Positions 1 to 8,465 are shown, counted from the stretch's first letter. The stretch: 47,604 bases of DNA from ZC4RG30 sp964456255 (GCA_964456255.1 CAYWDZ010000003.1:1-47604); one strand, 5' to 3'. A program made the numbers and translations. Notes: generated from the letters alone by a model not told the origin.

Positions 1-377
1 GCGTGACCATCATCCTGACCACGCACTACATCGAAGAGGCCGAGGAGATGGCCGACCGCATCGGCATCATCAACAAGGGCGAACTGATGCTGGTGGAAGA
101 CAAGGCCACGCTGATCCGCAAGCTGGGCCGCAAGGAGCTGCGACTGCACCTGCAGCAGCAGCTCACGGAGATTCCGGCGTCACTCGCGGGCTGGAAGCTC
201 GGGCTCGCAGAAGACGGCATGACGCTGCTGTTCACCTTCACCGACGACACGGAACGCGCGCGCATCGCGCAGCTGCTGCGCGACGTCGGCCAGGCGGGCA
301 TCGAATTCAAGGACCTGGAGACCCGGCAGAGTTCGCTGGAAGACATCTTCGTGTCGCTGGTCCGGAAGAGCCCATGA
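1..377 (+). CDS. ABC transporter ATP-binding protein, C-terminal part (cut by window edge)
   Basis: This is the C-terminal end of an ABC ATPase; its Walker A, signature and Walker B motifs lie upstream of the window. The visible part opens just before the H-loop (ILTTHYIEEAEEMADRIGII), where the switch histidine sits, followed by the usual small C-terminal domain of drug/polysaccharide-type exporter ATPases. The stop overlaps the next start by 4 bp (ATGA), so it is translationally coupled to the permease and the two form an ABC-2 exporter of the YadG/YadH or NodI/NodJ kind. The GTG at position 3 is only the first in-frame start-like codon, not a real start. The cargo cannot be told from sequence. 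Confidence 0.93.
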   Translation, partial: VTIILTTHYIEEAEEMADRIGIINKGELMLVEDKATLIRKLGRKELRLHLQQQLTEIPASLAGWKLGLAEDGMTLLFTFTDDTERARIAQLLRDVGQAGIEFKDLETRQSSLEDIFVSLVRKSP

Positions 378-1135
378 ACTGGCACGCCGTCAAGGCCATC
401 TACCGCTTCGAGATGGCGCGCACCTTCCGCACGCTGGTGCAGAGCATCCTGACGCCGGTGCTGACCACGTCGCTGTACTTCGTGGTGTTCGGTTCGGCCA
501 TCGGTTCGCGCATGACCGAGATCGGCGGCGTGCCGTTCGCGGCCTTCATCGTGCCGGGCCTGATCATGCTGTCGGTGCTGAACGAGAGCGTCGGCAACGC
601 CTCCTTCGGCATCTACTTTCCCAAATGGTCCGGCACCATCTTCGAACTGCTGTCGGCGCCGGTGGGCACGCCGGAGATCCTGCTGGGCTACGTGGGTGCA
701 GCGGCCAGCAAGAGCATGTTGATCGGGCTCATCATTCTCGCCACATCGGCATTCTTCGTGCCGCTTTCGATCCTGCATCCACTGTGGATGGTGATCTTCC
801 TGGCGCTGACTGCCCTCACTTTCAGTCTGTTCGGTTTCGTGCTCGGCATCTGGGCCACCAGCTGGGAGAAGCTGCAGTTCGTGCCCGCGCTGATCATCAC
901 GCCGCTGACCTTCCTCGGCGGCACGTTCTATTCGATCGACATGCTGCCGCCGGTGTGGCGCGTGATCACGCTGTTCAACCCGGTGGTGTACCTGGTCAGT
1001 GGGTTTCGCTGGAGCTTCTACGGCCACTCGGCGGTGGACGTGCGCATCAGCTTCACCATCATCATCGCGATCCTGGCCGCGTGCCTGATGCTCGCCGCGT
1101 GGATGATCCGCAGCGGCTGGCGTCTGAGAACCTGA
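374..1135 (+). CDS. ABC-2 type transporter permease
   Basis: A 253-residue inner-membrane protein with about six hydrophobic segments, starting with a cytoplasmic amphipathic stretch and a first helix near residues 20-45. The LTFLGGTFYSIDMLPP segment before the last helices is typical of ABC2_membrane permeases of the YadH/NodJ type. It begins inside the stop codon of the ATPase gene, as expected for a two-gene exporter operon. It is expected to form the homodimeric channel energised by the upstream ATPase. It ends 2 bp from the convergent alkaline phosphatase stop, so no separate terminator fits between them. Confidence 0.92.
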   Translation: MNWHAVKAIYRFEMARTFRTLVQSILTPVLTTSLYFVVFGSAIGSRMTEIGGVPFAAFIVPGLIMLSVLNESVGNASFGIYFPKWSGTIFELLSAPVGTPEILLGYVGAAASKSMLIGLIILATSAFFVPLSILHPLWMVIFLALTALTFSLFGFVLGIWATSWEKLQFVPALIITPLTFLGGTFYSIDMLPPVWRVITLFNPVVYLVSGFRWSFYGHSAVDVRISFTIIIAILAACLMLAAWMIRSGWRLRT

Positions 1136-1137
1136 GG

Positions 1138-2646
1138 CTACCAGCCCAGCGCGCGCCGCATGATGTGGTAGATCTCGTTCTGGTTGATCACGCCGCGCAC
1201 CACGTCCGAACCGGCGCCGTGCCCGAACAGCGCCACATCTTCCCCGCCATGGGTCTCGGCACCCATGCCCACCAGCGACTCCTGGTGGAAATCCGGTGAA
1301 GTGGTATCGACATCGGCGAGGTTCTGCGCGCGACCAGGGTTGATGTCACGCCGCCCGCCGCCCTTCTCGTCGATGACCGAGAAACCGGGGCCATTCGCGT
1401 ACGACAGCGTCGCGTAGGGCTTGCCCTGAGCATCCTTCGACGGCGCGCTCGCGCCCGGCGCCTGCACCAGACCCAGAATGGGATTGCCGCGCGCGGGATA
1501 ACCCGAGATGGTCATCACGTGGCTGTGATCGGCCGTGACCAGGATCAGCGTGTCGTTGTCCCTTGTCATGTCGGCCGCCATGCGCACCGCATCGGACAGC
1601 GCGATGGTATCGGTCAGGGCGCGATACGCATTGCCCGCATGGTGCCCATGATCGATGCGACCGGCTTCCACCATCAGGAAGTAGCCCTTGCGATTCTTCT
1701 GCAGCATCTCGATGGCCCTGGCCGTCATCTCGGCCAGCGAGGGTTCGCCGGCCAGGTCCCCGACCCGATCGGCCTCGTACTGCATGTGGCTGGGCTCGAA
1801 CAGCCCGAGCAGATGGTCGGTGTGCTTCACGTCCACCTTGAGCAGGTCGTCACGCTTCCACACGTATTGCGATTGCGGCTGCGCAGCCTGCCACTCGCGG
1901 ATCAGGTTGCGGCCATCCCGGCGCCTGCCCCGCTCGTCCGGGTATTCCGGATCGGTGCTGCCGCTGTCGAGCAGGTAGCCGCGTCCGCCGCCCAGCACCA
2001 CCTCGAGGCCGTTGCCGGTACGCTGCCGCGCGATGAGCTGCGCACCGATATCCGGCAGCGTCGCCGTCGCGGGCATCTGCCCGGCGTATTCCCAATCGCG
2101 ATTGGGTGTATGCGCATAGGTCGCAGCCGGCGTGGCGTGCGTGATGCGTGCGGTGCTGACGATGCCGGTCGAGAGCCCCTTTGCTTCTGCCAGCTCCAGC
2201 AGGGTCTCATGGGAATACTCCGCAACCTTCGATGCGTCCATCTCGTTGTCGGCGACCTCCGTGCCCACCGACAACGCCCCGTCATTGGCATGCCAGCCGG
2301 TCATCATGGCGGTGGCCGTCGGGGCGGAGTCGGAGACCTGCTGGTTGGCGGAGAAGGTCCGCACCAGCGCGGCCTGCGGAAACTCCTCGAACGACAGGCG
2401 GTTGTCCTCGCCGGACTGACCCTTGTTCTGTCCCTCGAGAATGCGCGCGGCGGTAATCGTGGAGATGCCCATGCCATCACCGACGAACAGGATCACGTTC
2501 TTCGCGCGGCGCGACTCGCTGCCCTGCTTCGCAAGCTGGGCCACGTGCGCCTTCGCGGTGTCGAAATCAGTGGAATCCGCGGCGAGGGATGGCGCCACGA
2601 TTGCCGCCGAAAGCGCGGCGGCCAACAGACGTTGTTTCAGGATCAT
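1138..2646 (-). CDS. phoA: Alkaline phosphatase, periplasmic
   Basis: 502 residues with a Sec signal peptide (hydrophobic residues 5-22, cut near PSLAA/D). It shows the alkaline phosphatase superfamily metal and nucleophile motifs: ILFVGDGMG with Asp57, the phosphoserine site VSDSAPTATAMMTG with Ser107, the HGHHAGNA metal site, VTADHSHVM and a late ETHGGEDVALFGHG histidine. It would hydrolyse phosphomonoesters in the periplasm to supply phosphate. It stands alone, transcribed away from the repeat-protein gene. The upstream 157 bp contains TTGACA on the minus strand (2695-2700), a possible -35, but no convincing Pho box, so phosphate regulation is not shown by the sequence. Confidence 0.95.
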   Translation of the reverse strand: MILKQRLLAAALSAAIVAPSLAADSTDFDTAKAHVAQLAKQGSESRRAKNVILFVGDGMGISTITAARILEGQNKGQSGEDNRLSFEEFPQAALVRTFSANQQVSDSAPTATAMMTGWHANDGALSVGTEVADNEMDASKVAEYSHETLLELAEAKGLSTGIVSTARITHATPAATYAHTPNRDWEYAGQMPATATLPDIGAQLIARQRTGNGLEVVLGGGRGYLLDSGSTDPEYPDERGRRRDGRNLIREWQAAQPQSQYVWKRDDLLKVDVKHTDHLLGLFEPSHMQYEADRVGDLAGEPSLAEMTARAIEMLQKNRKGYFLMVEAGRIDHGHHAGNAYRALTDTIALSDAVRMAADMTRDNDTLILVTADHSHVMTISGYPARGNPILGLVQAPGASAPSKDAQGKPYATLSYANGPGFSVIDEKGGGRRDINPGRAQNLADVDTTSPDFHQESLVGMGAETHGGEDVALFGHGAGSDVVRGVINQNEIYHIMRRALGW

Positions 2647-2803
2647 GCGGCGACTCCAGTAGCGCGAACCAGATCACATGATGCCCGATTTTTATGTCAA
2701 TCCGCGGTGGGCATTTGCAATCCGCGGCGACGGCGCGTCAACCAATGCGCAGCGCCAGCGTTGATCCCCTCAGCAAGTTCGCAAACCCAACAAGGGGAAT
2801 GAC

Positions 2804-3172
2804 ATGAAGAGATCGAATGCAATTGTTGCCGCTGGATTGCTCGCGCTGCTGGCCGTTCCGGCTTTCGCGGGTGACAGCACTGCCGAATCCGCCCGCCCCG
2901 ATCGCGGCGATTTCGCCAATGCGCGTCTGGACGCGAAGGGCGAGCGTATCGACGCACGGCTGGACGCGAAGGGCGAGCGCATCGACGACCGTCTCGACCA
3001 GCGCGCCGAAAACCAGGCAGACAAGGGCCACGACCAGAATGCCGAACGCCTGGACAACAAAGGCGATCGCATCGAGCGCCGACTGGACGTGAAGGGCGAC
3101 CGGATCGAGCATCGCCTGGACGTCAAGGGCAACCGGATTGACCGTCGCGTGGATCGCCGCCGCCACCGCTGA
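2804..3172 (+). CDS. Exported 11-residue-repeat protein, unknown function
   Basis: 122 residues: a clear signal peptide (residues 1-22, cut after VPAFA), a short acidic linker, then five recognisable copies of an 11-residue unit, consensus LDxKGxRIDxR, with one expanded degenerate copy (about residues 64-82) in the middle. The tail is strongly basic (RRVDRRRHR). A ribosome site AAGGGG lies about 6 bases before ATG. Eleven-residue periodicity with alternating charge suggests a long amphipathic helix or a disordered chain that folds on binding, in the way LEA proteins do; that analogy is inference. No cysteine and no catalytic motif is visible. It is probably periplasmic. The family is not one I can name. 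Confidence 0.85.
   Translation: MKRSNAIVAAGLLALLAVPAFAGDSTAESARPDRGDFANARLDAKGERIDARLDAKGERIDDRLDQRAENQADKGHDQNAERLDNKGDRIERRLDVKGDRIEHRLDVKGNRIDRRVDRRRHR
2924..3148 (+). repeat. Tandem 33-bp coding repeat (11-residue units)
   Basis: Within the exported repeat protein, units of 33 bp encode LDAKGERIDAR, LDAKGERIDDR, LDNKGDRIERR, LDVKGDRIEHR and LDVKGNRIDRR. The first two are nearly identical at DNA level, which suggests recent slippage or unequal recombination; the others have drifted. Confidence 0.85.
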
Positions 3173-3190
3173 TCAAATGGGTCCAGGAAT

Positions 3191-3220
3191 GCCCGGACGG
3201 CCCCTCGCGGCCGTCCGGGC
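3191..3220 (+). terminator. Perfect 12-bp GC hairpin after the repeat-protein gene
   Basis: GCCCGGACGGCC (3191-3202) pairs perfectly with GGCCGTCCGGGC (3209-3220) across a 6-base loop, 18 bp after the stop of the repeat protein. No T-tract follows, so it is not a textbook intrinsic terminator. It may act as an mRNA 3'-end stabiliser or as an L-shaped terminator separating this gene from the lipoprotein gene at 3303. Confidence 0.5.
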
Positions 3221-3302
3221 CGTCCGCGATCTGAGACAGTTACAAGGCATGGGCCTGATCCGGGACAATGCGGCTCACCGGAATCTGGAGAGGACCCTGA
3301 TC

Positions 3303-4067
3303 ATGCGAAGCCCATCAATAGTGCTTGTCGCCGCCCTCGGCACCCTGACCATGCTGGCAGCCTGCAGCAGCAAGGAACCGGAGACGACCGCGGCCGCGGA
3401 TGAACCCGCTGCACAGACCGAGTCCCCGCCGGCCGCTGAAGCCGCACCGGCACCGGCGCCGGCTGCACCCGCAACTGCAGCTGCGGCTCCGAAGCCCGCT
3501 GCCAAGCCGGCAGCCCCCTCACCCGCGCCGGCGGCAAAGCCCAAGCCGGTACAGGTGGTCACGGTTCCTGCCGGCACGTTGCTGTCCATGTCGCTGTCCA
3601 CGGCACTGACCTCCAAGACCGCCAAGGTCGGCGATCCGGTGAAGGCCATGCTGACCAGTGACGTGGTCATCGACGGCAAGACCGTGATCGCCAACGGCAC
3701 CACGGTGGCCGGCTCGGTGATCAAGGTGGTTTCCGGCAGCGAGAAGATCGGCGGTACGCCGACGCTGGCCGTGAGCTTCGATCGCATCGAAATGGCTGGC
3801 GGTCAGGACCTGCCCATCAGCGGCGAGATCACAGAAAAGGGCAAGAGCGACAACACGCGCGACACCGTCAAGATCGTCGGCGGTACCGCGGCCGGCGCCA
3901 TCATTGGCGACAAGGTCATCAAGGGCGACAAGGGCAAGGTGATCGGCGGCCTGCTCGGCGGTGCTGTCGGCGCAGTGGCTGCGCAAAAGACGGGTACGGA
4001 AGTTCAGATGGCCGAAGGCACCGCGCTGACCCTCGTCCTGAACGCGCCCGTCGAGATCACGAAGTAG
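3303..4067 (+). CDS. Lipoprotein with Ala/Pro-rich linker and glycine-zipper-like region
   Basis: The start was placed at 3303, not at the upstream in-frame ATG (3138), because GGAGAGG sits 9 bases before it and the protein then opens with a lipoprotein signal (LTMLAAC, lipidated Cys near residue 20). About 254 residues: a long Ala/Pro/Lys linker (about 25-80), a soluble domain beginning VTVPAGTLLSMSLSTALTSK, and near the C-terminus a Gly-rich stretch (GGTAAGAIIGD, GGLLGGAVGAVAAQKTG) like glycine-zipper segments. The middle domain resembles conjugation or type IV secretion TrbI/VirB10-like beta domains only loosely. Function unknown; an envelope anchor is likely. Its last 11 bp overlap the convergent KAS III gene. 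Confidence 0.85.
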   Translation: MRSPSIVLVAALGTLTMLAACSSKEPETTAAADEPAAQTESPPAAEAAPAPAPAAPATAAAAPKPAAKPAAPSPAPAAKPKPVQVVTVPAGTLLSMSLSTALTSKTAKVGDPVKAMLTSDVVIDGKTVIANGTTVAGSVIKVVSGSEKIGGTPTLAVSFDRIEMAGGQDLPISGEITEKGKSDNTRDTVKIVGGTAAGAIIGDKVIKGDKGKVIGGLLGGAVGAVAAQKTGTEVQMAEGTALTLVLNAPVEITK

Positions 4068-5136
4068 CGGCTGCCCGCTTCGCAATCAATGCCTGCACCA
4101 GCTCCAGCCCCGATTGCCGGGCTGGTGGCAGGTTGGCATCCGATGTGGCAATTGGTGTGGTGCGCTCACCCCAGCGCACCAGATGCGCGCACCAGGTCAG
4201 CCCCGCGCCAAACGCCGGCATCAGCAACCGCGCTCCCGGCGCCACGCGCCCTGCTTCAAGTGCTTCCACCAATGCCACCGGAACCGTGCCCGCCGACATG
4301 TTGCCGTAGCGCTGCACATTCACGAAGGTCCGCTCAGACGGCACGCCCACCCGCGCGGCCACCGCCTCGATGATTCGCAGGTTCGCCTGGTGCGGCACCA
4401 CCAGATCGAGGTCGGCACCAGTGAGGCCGTGAGCGGCAAGCACTTCGCCTGATGCGCGGACCATGCCCGTCACGGCACGCTTGAAAATCTCCGGCCCCTC
4501 GAAGATCCACTCGGTCACGCCCAGCGGGCGTTTGAAATCCGCGTAACGACTGCCCATGCCCTGGATCACCAGCGCATCGCGGCCACCCACATCGCAGCCC
4601 AGGCGTTCACCGAGCAGGCCTTCCTCGCGATCGGTGGCTTCGAGCACGAGGGCCGCGCAGCCATCGCCGAACAGCACCGCCACATTGCGATTGCTCCAGT
4701 CCATGAAGCGGCTGATCACTTCGCCCCCCACCACCAGCGCATTGCGCACGACCCCGGTGCGGATCAGTGCATTGGCCGTACTCCACGCGTACAGGAAACT
4801 GGTGCAGGCCGTGTTCACGTCCATGGCCGCGGCATGGGTGGCGCCCAGGCGCTGCTGCAGGCCCGAGGCCTGGTTCGGCGCCTGCTCATCGAAACTGGTG
4901 GTGCCGAAGACAATCAGTTCGATCTCGCCCGGCTCGCGCCCGGCCGCTGCCAGCGCGCGCCGTGCGGCCACTTCGCCCAGATCCGTGAGCCCCACATGCG
5001 AGATGCGCCGTTCGCGGATGCCGGTGCGCGACTGGATCCATTCATCGCTGGTATCCAGGAAGGTGGCGACATCGGCATTCGACAGCACCGCCGGTGGCAG
5101 GCACTTGCCCCAACCCGTTACCCCCGCATGTCTCAT
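4057..5136 (-). CDS. 3-oxoacyl-ACP synthase III family protein (FabH-like)
   Basis: 359 residues with the complete KAS III triad: Cys111 in DVNTACTSFLYA, His249 in VVPHQANLRI and Asn279 in QRYGNMSAGT. The family condenses an acyl-CoA with malonyl-ACP, or makes acyl transfer and head-to-head products in OleA/PqsD-type branches. It is about 40 residues longer than housekeeping FabH because of a C-terminal tail (from about residue 322) rich in Ala/Pro. It is not in a fatty-acid (plsX-fabH-fabD) cluster, which favours an accessory KAS III with its own substrate. It is divergent from the transpeptidase gene 35 bp away. Confidence 0.9.
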   Translation of the reverse strand: MRHAGVTGWGKCLPPAVLSNADVATFLDTSDEWIQSRTGIRERRISHVGLTDLGEVAARRALAAAGREPGEIELIVFGTTSFDEQAPNQASGLQQRLGATHAAAMDVNTACTSFLYAWSTANALIRTGVVRNALVVGGEVISRFMDWSNRNVAVLFGDGCAALVLEATDREEGLLGERLGCDVGGRDALVIQGMGSRYADFKRPLGVTEWIFEGPEIFKRAVTGMVRASGEVLAAHGLTGADLDLVVPHQANLRIIEAVAARVGVPSERTFVNVQRYGNMSAGTVPVALVEALEAGRVAPGARLLMPAFGAGLTWCAHLVRWGERTTPIATSDANLPPARQSGLELVQALIAKRAAATS

Positions 5137-5171
5137 GCGCCAAATGTACTCCAGGTGCCATCTTCCCCGTC

Positions 5172-6335
5172 ATGCGTATCATGCAGGTGATGAAGAGACT
5201 CGTCGCGTTGCTCGCCCTCGCCTGCTCACTGCCGTCGCCCGCGGCGACCACCAACCCGCCGCTGGCGCCGGGCCACTACAGGCTGCTGGAACAGGCCCTG
5301 CAGCGCTATCAAATGCTGGCCCGGCAACCCGGCCTGACCGCGTTGCCGTCATTGCCGCGCCGCTCGATCAGGGTTGATGAATCCTGGGCGGGCGTTCCCG
5401 CACTGCGCGCTTTGCTGGTCGCGCTGGGGGATCTGCCGGCCGCGCCCACACCGCCCACCGCGCCGGATGTACTGGACCAGTCGCTGGTCGACGGGCTGAG
5501 GCATTTCCAGGAACGGCACGGGCTCGTTCGCGATGGCGTACTGGGGCCGGCCACATTCGCCCAACTCACCACGCCGCTGACCACGCGGGTGAAGCAGATT
5601 GAATGGACGCTGGCGCGCTGGCGCGAACTGCCACCCAACCCGCACCGGCGCGCCATCATCGTCAACATTCCACGCTTCAAGCTGTATGCGCTGGACTCGA
5701 ATGACGAACAGGAATCGCACTGGCTGCAGATCGACGTCGTGGTCGGCAAGGCGGTCGAGGATCTGCACACGCCGACCTTCAGTGCGGACCTGAAGCAGGT
5801 CATCTTCAGCCCGTACTGGGATGTGCCGACCAGCATCGCGCTGAAGGAAATCCTGCCCGCGGCCCGCCGCAGCGAGGACTACTTCGCGCGCAATCACTAC
5901 GAGCTGGTCGATGGCGCCGGCGAGGTGGTGCCCTGGTCGGCCGCGGGCCTCGACGAGGTTGCGGCCGGGCGCTTGCGCATCCGCCAGCAACCCGGCCCGG
6001 ACAACGCCCTCGGTGGCGTGAAGTTCATGCTGCCGAATGCGAACAGCATCTATCTGCACGATTCGCCGGCGCGAGCGCTGTTCGCGCGCTCGAAACGGGC
6101 CGAGAGCCACGGCTGCATCCGGGTTGCGGACGCCGCTGCGCTCGCCGCCTGGGTGCTCGATGGGGTGCCCGGAATGACGCGCGAGCACATCGATGCCGCC
6201 ATGCAGGACAGGCAGCCAGTGCGCATCGACCTGGCCGAACCAATCCGCGTCTACATCGTGTACGGCACGGCCATCGCCCGCGAGGACGGCAGCGTGCTGT
6301 TCCTCGAGGATCTGTACGGGTTGGAAAAGGGCTAG
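5172..6335 (+). CDS. L,D-transpeptidase with peptidoglycan-binding domain (YcbB/LdtD-like)
   Basis: About 387 residues from ATG 5172; ATGs at 5181 and 5190 are alternatives and the latter gives the tidiest signal peptide (MKRLVALLALACSLPSPAA). Domains: signal peptide, a PG_binding_1 domain (LVDGLRHFQERHGLVRDGVLG), then a YkuD catalytic domain ending in LHDSP...SHGCIR with catalytic Cys about residue 315 and His about 296. It cross-links meso-diaminopimelate residues of peptidoglycan (3-3 links) in the periplasm. It is shorter than E. coli LdtD (615 residues). It converges, 7 bp apart, on a MepK-like endopeptidase that hydrolyses such links, mirroring the E. coli ycbB-ycbK neighbourhood in a different orientation. 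Confidence 0.92.
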   Translation: MRIMQVMKRLVALLALACSLPSPAATTNPPLAPGHYRLLEQALQRYQMLARQPGLTALPSLPRRSIRVDESWAGVPALRALLVALGDLPAAPTPPTAPDVLDQSLVDGLRHFQERHGLVRDGVLGPATFAQLTTPLTTRVKQIEWTLARWRELPPNPHRRAIIVNIPRFKLYALDSNDEQESHWLQIDVVVGKAVEDLHTPTFSADLKQVIFSPYWDVPTSIALKEILPAARRSEDYFARNHYELVDGAGEVVPWSAAGLDEVAAGRLRIRQQPGPDNALGGVKFMLPNANSIYLHDSPARALFARSKRAESHGCIRVADAAALAAWVLDGVPGMTREHIDAAMQDRQPVRIDLAEPIRVYIVYGTAIAREDGSVLFLEDLYGLEKG

Positions 6336-6342
6336 GGAATTT

Positions 6343-6924
6343 CTAGCCGGTCCAGGAGCGGACGCGGCCGGTGTCCAGGTGCACGAAGTTGGACTTCGCG
6401 TAGTAACCCACGCCACCGGCTTCCATGGCGAGCGCCAGATCGCGCAGCCGGCCGCAGGATGTGCCCGCCAATCGCACGTCCAGCGCACGGCCTTCCATGT
6501 GCAGGCTGTGCTGGGCCACGCCGCTGCCGGATTCGCGCAGCTTCGCGTTGCTCGCGGGTGAGCGGTAGCCGGAAATGATCTCGTAATGCGGAGCGCACTG
6601 CGCGCAGTCGGCCAGCGCATGCAGGCGGTCGAACAGCGCCGGTGCGATCACCGACACTTCTCCGCTGCGATGATCGCGCAGCAGATGATTGAGCTGAGCC
6701 AGGGCGGCCGGAACGTACTGGCCGTTCTCGAAATAACGGATCGCGAGCCGCTCGCCCGTATGCGTATTGACCATCGACAGCTGGCGCGGCGCCAGCAGCG
6801 CCGGGTGGATCTCGTCGGCATGCGCCTCGCGTGCACGCAACCCCACCAGCAGCGCCGGCGCGGCGCCGAGCAACTGCAGCAGCCGCCGGCGATCAGTGGT
6901 GAGGATGTGGGACGAATGGCGCAT
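6343..6924 (-). CDS. MepK/YcbK-like peptidoglycan endopeptidase (peptidase M15, DUF882)
   Basis: 193 residues from ATG 6924. The N-terminus (TTDRRRLLQLLGAAPALLVG) resembles a Tat signal with an RR pair, as is common for this family. Zinc-site motifs are intact: HMEGRALDV (His142, Asp149) and FVHLDTGRVRSW (His182), after the conserved SGYRSPASNAKLR segment. The family cleaves peptidoglycan cross-links, MepK preferring 3-3 links. Its convergent neighbour is the L,D-transpeptidase that makes such links, which supports a paired role. A 62-bp gap separates it from the upstream small membrane protein on the same strand. Confidence 0.93.
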   Translation of the reverse strand: MRHSSHILTTDRRRLLQLLGAAPALLVGLRAREAHADEIHPALLAPRQLSMVNTHTGERLAIRYFENGQYVPAALAQLNHLLRDHRSGEVSVIAPALFDRLHALADCAQCAPHYEIISGYRSPASNAKLRESGSGVAQHSLHMEGRALDVRLAGTSCGRLRDLALAMEAGGVGYYAKSNFVHLDTGRVRSWTG

Positions 6925-6986
6925 GGGCCAAGTGTGAACCGGGCCGCACGGCGCTGACAAGCTTGAGGGGCAACTATTTGCCGGTA

Positions 6987-7298
6987 CTACTTCACGATCC
7001 GCGTGTAGCGGGCCAGCAGCCACAGCAGCAGCGGCCAGAAACACGTATTCAGCAGGTCGTGGAGGCTCGCGGCCCAGTTCATGTGATCGCGCGAGCGCAT
7101 TTCATCGCGCAGATCGAGCAATTCACCCACGACGGCAACCCCGACTACAGCCAGCAGCGCCCAGCCCGACTTGAGGCCCTTGCGGGCAAATGCGACGACC
7201 ACCAGGAACACCACCAGACCGACATAAACGTGCAGCGCGTCCTTGGACAGGGCCGCGAACTGCACAACATCGTGTTTGAAGCTCTGGAAGGGCGACAT
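6987..7298 (-). CDS. Small integral membrane protein, unknown
   Basis: 103 residues with three predicted membrane segments: about 25-42 (YVGLVVFLVVVAFA), 46-60 (WALLAVVGVAVVGEL) and 82-97 (LNTCFWPLLLWLLARY). An acidic/basic loop (DLRDEMRSRDHMNW) lies between helices two and three. The shape recalls small VanZ-like proteins but no diagnostic motif is present. It may be co-transcribed with the MepK-like gene 62 bp downstream. No function is assigned. Confidence 0.75.
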   Translation of the reverse strand: MSPFQSFKHDVVQFAALSKDALHVYVGLVVFLVVVAFARKGLKSGWALLAVVGVAVVGELLDLRDEMRSRDHMNWAASLHDLLNTCFWPLLLWLLARYTRIVK

Positions 7299-7421
7299 GG
7301 GACTCGGGCGTCATGAAACGTGAGCGCTAGGCTAGCCTGTGGATGCGGGCCGGTACAGTGCCCGAATCTGGTCAAATTGAAGTGGTCAACCGAAGCGAAC
7401 CCAACGCGTTATGGCCTGAAT

Positions 7422-8465
7422 ATGCGTGACACGCCCAGACTGATGCTGATCGCCGGCCTTTGCCTGTGCTGCTTGCTGCCGGCGCTGTCAGGAGCCGCCG
7501 AGGATGGGCCTCTGCGCAGCCTGATACGCGATCGCCTTGCGGCAAGGGCCGGCCAGAGCATCACCGCCCAACCCGCGCGGGTGCTGGCTGCCGGTGAACG
7601 GATCACTGCTCCGGGGCGCTACGAGATTCATCTGCAGATCGATGGCCGCGATCGCATGGCGCTGGTGCACATTCCCGGGAGCTACGACGCCGGCAAGCCC
7701 ACGCCGCTGGTCATGGCCATCCACGGCGGCGGCGGTGGTGCAATCTTTCAGGCCGACGACAACAACTACGGCCTGATCTCCAAATCGGAAGCAGCGGGCT
7801 TCATCGCCGTGTTCCCCAACGGCATCAGCCAGACGCAGAACGGCATGCTCGCCACCTGGAACGCCGGCAACTGCTGCGCGCGGGCGCGCGATGAAAACGT
7901 GGACGACGTGGGCTTCCTCAGAGCGCTGGTGGCGGACGTCAGCAAGCGCGCCCGCATCGAGCCGCAACGCGTGTATGCCATCGGCATGTCCAATGGCGCG
8001 ATGATGTCCTATCGCCTCGCCTGCGAGGCGGGCGACGTGTTCCACGGCATCATGGCCGTATCCGGTACGGACAACACGCGCAGTTGCGCGCCAAAGCAAC
8101 CGGTCCCCGTGCTGCATGTCCACGCCAGGAATGATCCGCTGGTGCTGTTCAATGGCGGCGCCGGCAGCAACCGCCTGGTTCCAGAAGACGCCGTCACCGA
8201 ATTTGTTTCGGTGCCCGAAACCATCTCCAAATGGGTGAAGCTCAACCACGCCAGCGCCGTGCCACAGCGCGTGCTGCAGGTCGAAGGCGCCTACTGCGAT
8301 CGCTACGAAGCCACCCGCGGCGGAGCGCCGGTGGAGCTATGCGTGACCGAGACCGGCGGCCACAGCTGGCCAGGCGGCAACAAGGCGCGCGCCGAGGAAT
8401 CCCCCTCGCGAGCCATCAGCGCCAATGACCTCATGTGGGCGTTCTTCAGCGCCCTGAAGGGCTGA
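7422..8465 (+). CDS. Exported PHB-depolymerase-like esterase (alpha/beta hydrolase)
   Basis: 347 residues from ATG 7422, chosen over the upstream in-frame start because it opens directly with a signal peptide (LMLIAGLCLCCLLPALSGAA). It carries the esterase_PHB/LpqC layout: oxyanion region MAIHGGGGG, nucleophile elbow YAIGMSNGAMMS (Ser190), acid Asp238 in VHARNDPLV and the family hallmark His314 in ETGGHSWPGG. Substrates in the family include short polyhydroxyalkanoate oligomers, feruloyl and acetyl esters; which applies here is not visible. The Cys-Cys (residues 151-152) in NAGNCCARARD is a known family feature. It stands alone between divergent and co-directional genes. Confidence 0.9.
   Translation: MRDTPRLMLIAGLCLCCLLPALSGAAEDGPLRSLIRDRLAARAGQSITAQPARVLAAGERITAPGRYEIHLQIDGRDRMALVHIPGSYDAGKPTPLVMAIHGGGGGAIFQADDNNYGLISKSEAAGFIAVFPNGISQTQNGMLATWNAGNCCARARDENVDDVGFLRALVADVSKRARIEPQRVYAIGMSNGAMMSYRLACEAGDVFHGIMAVSGTDNTRSCAPKQPVPVLHVHARNDPLVLFNGGAGSNRLVPEDAVTEFVSVPETISKWVKLNHASAVPQRVLQVEGAYCDRYEATRGGAPVELCVTETGGHSWPGGNKARAEESPSRAISANDLMWAFFSALKG

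Noticed and set aside
1519..2802. 427-codon plus-strand open frame
   Set aside because: Antisense to alkaline phosphatase, whose motifs are complete.
2647..2803. Pho box upstream of alkaline phosphatase
   Set aside because: No CTGTCAT-type direct repeat is present; only a TTGACA hexamer without a good -10 was seen.
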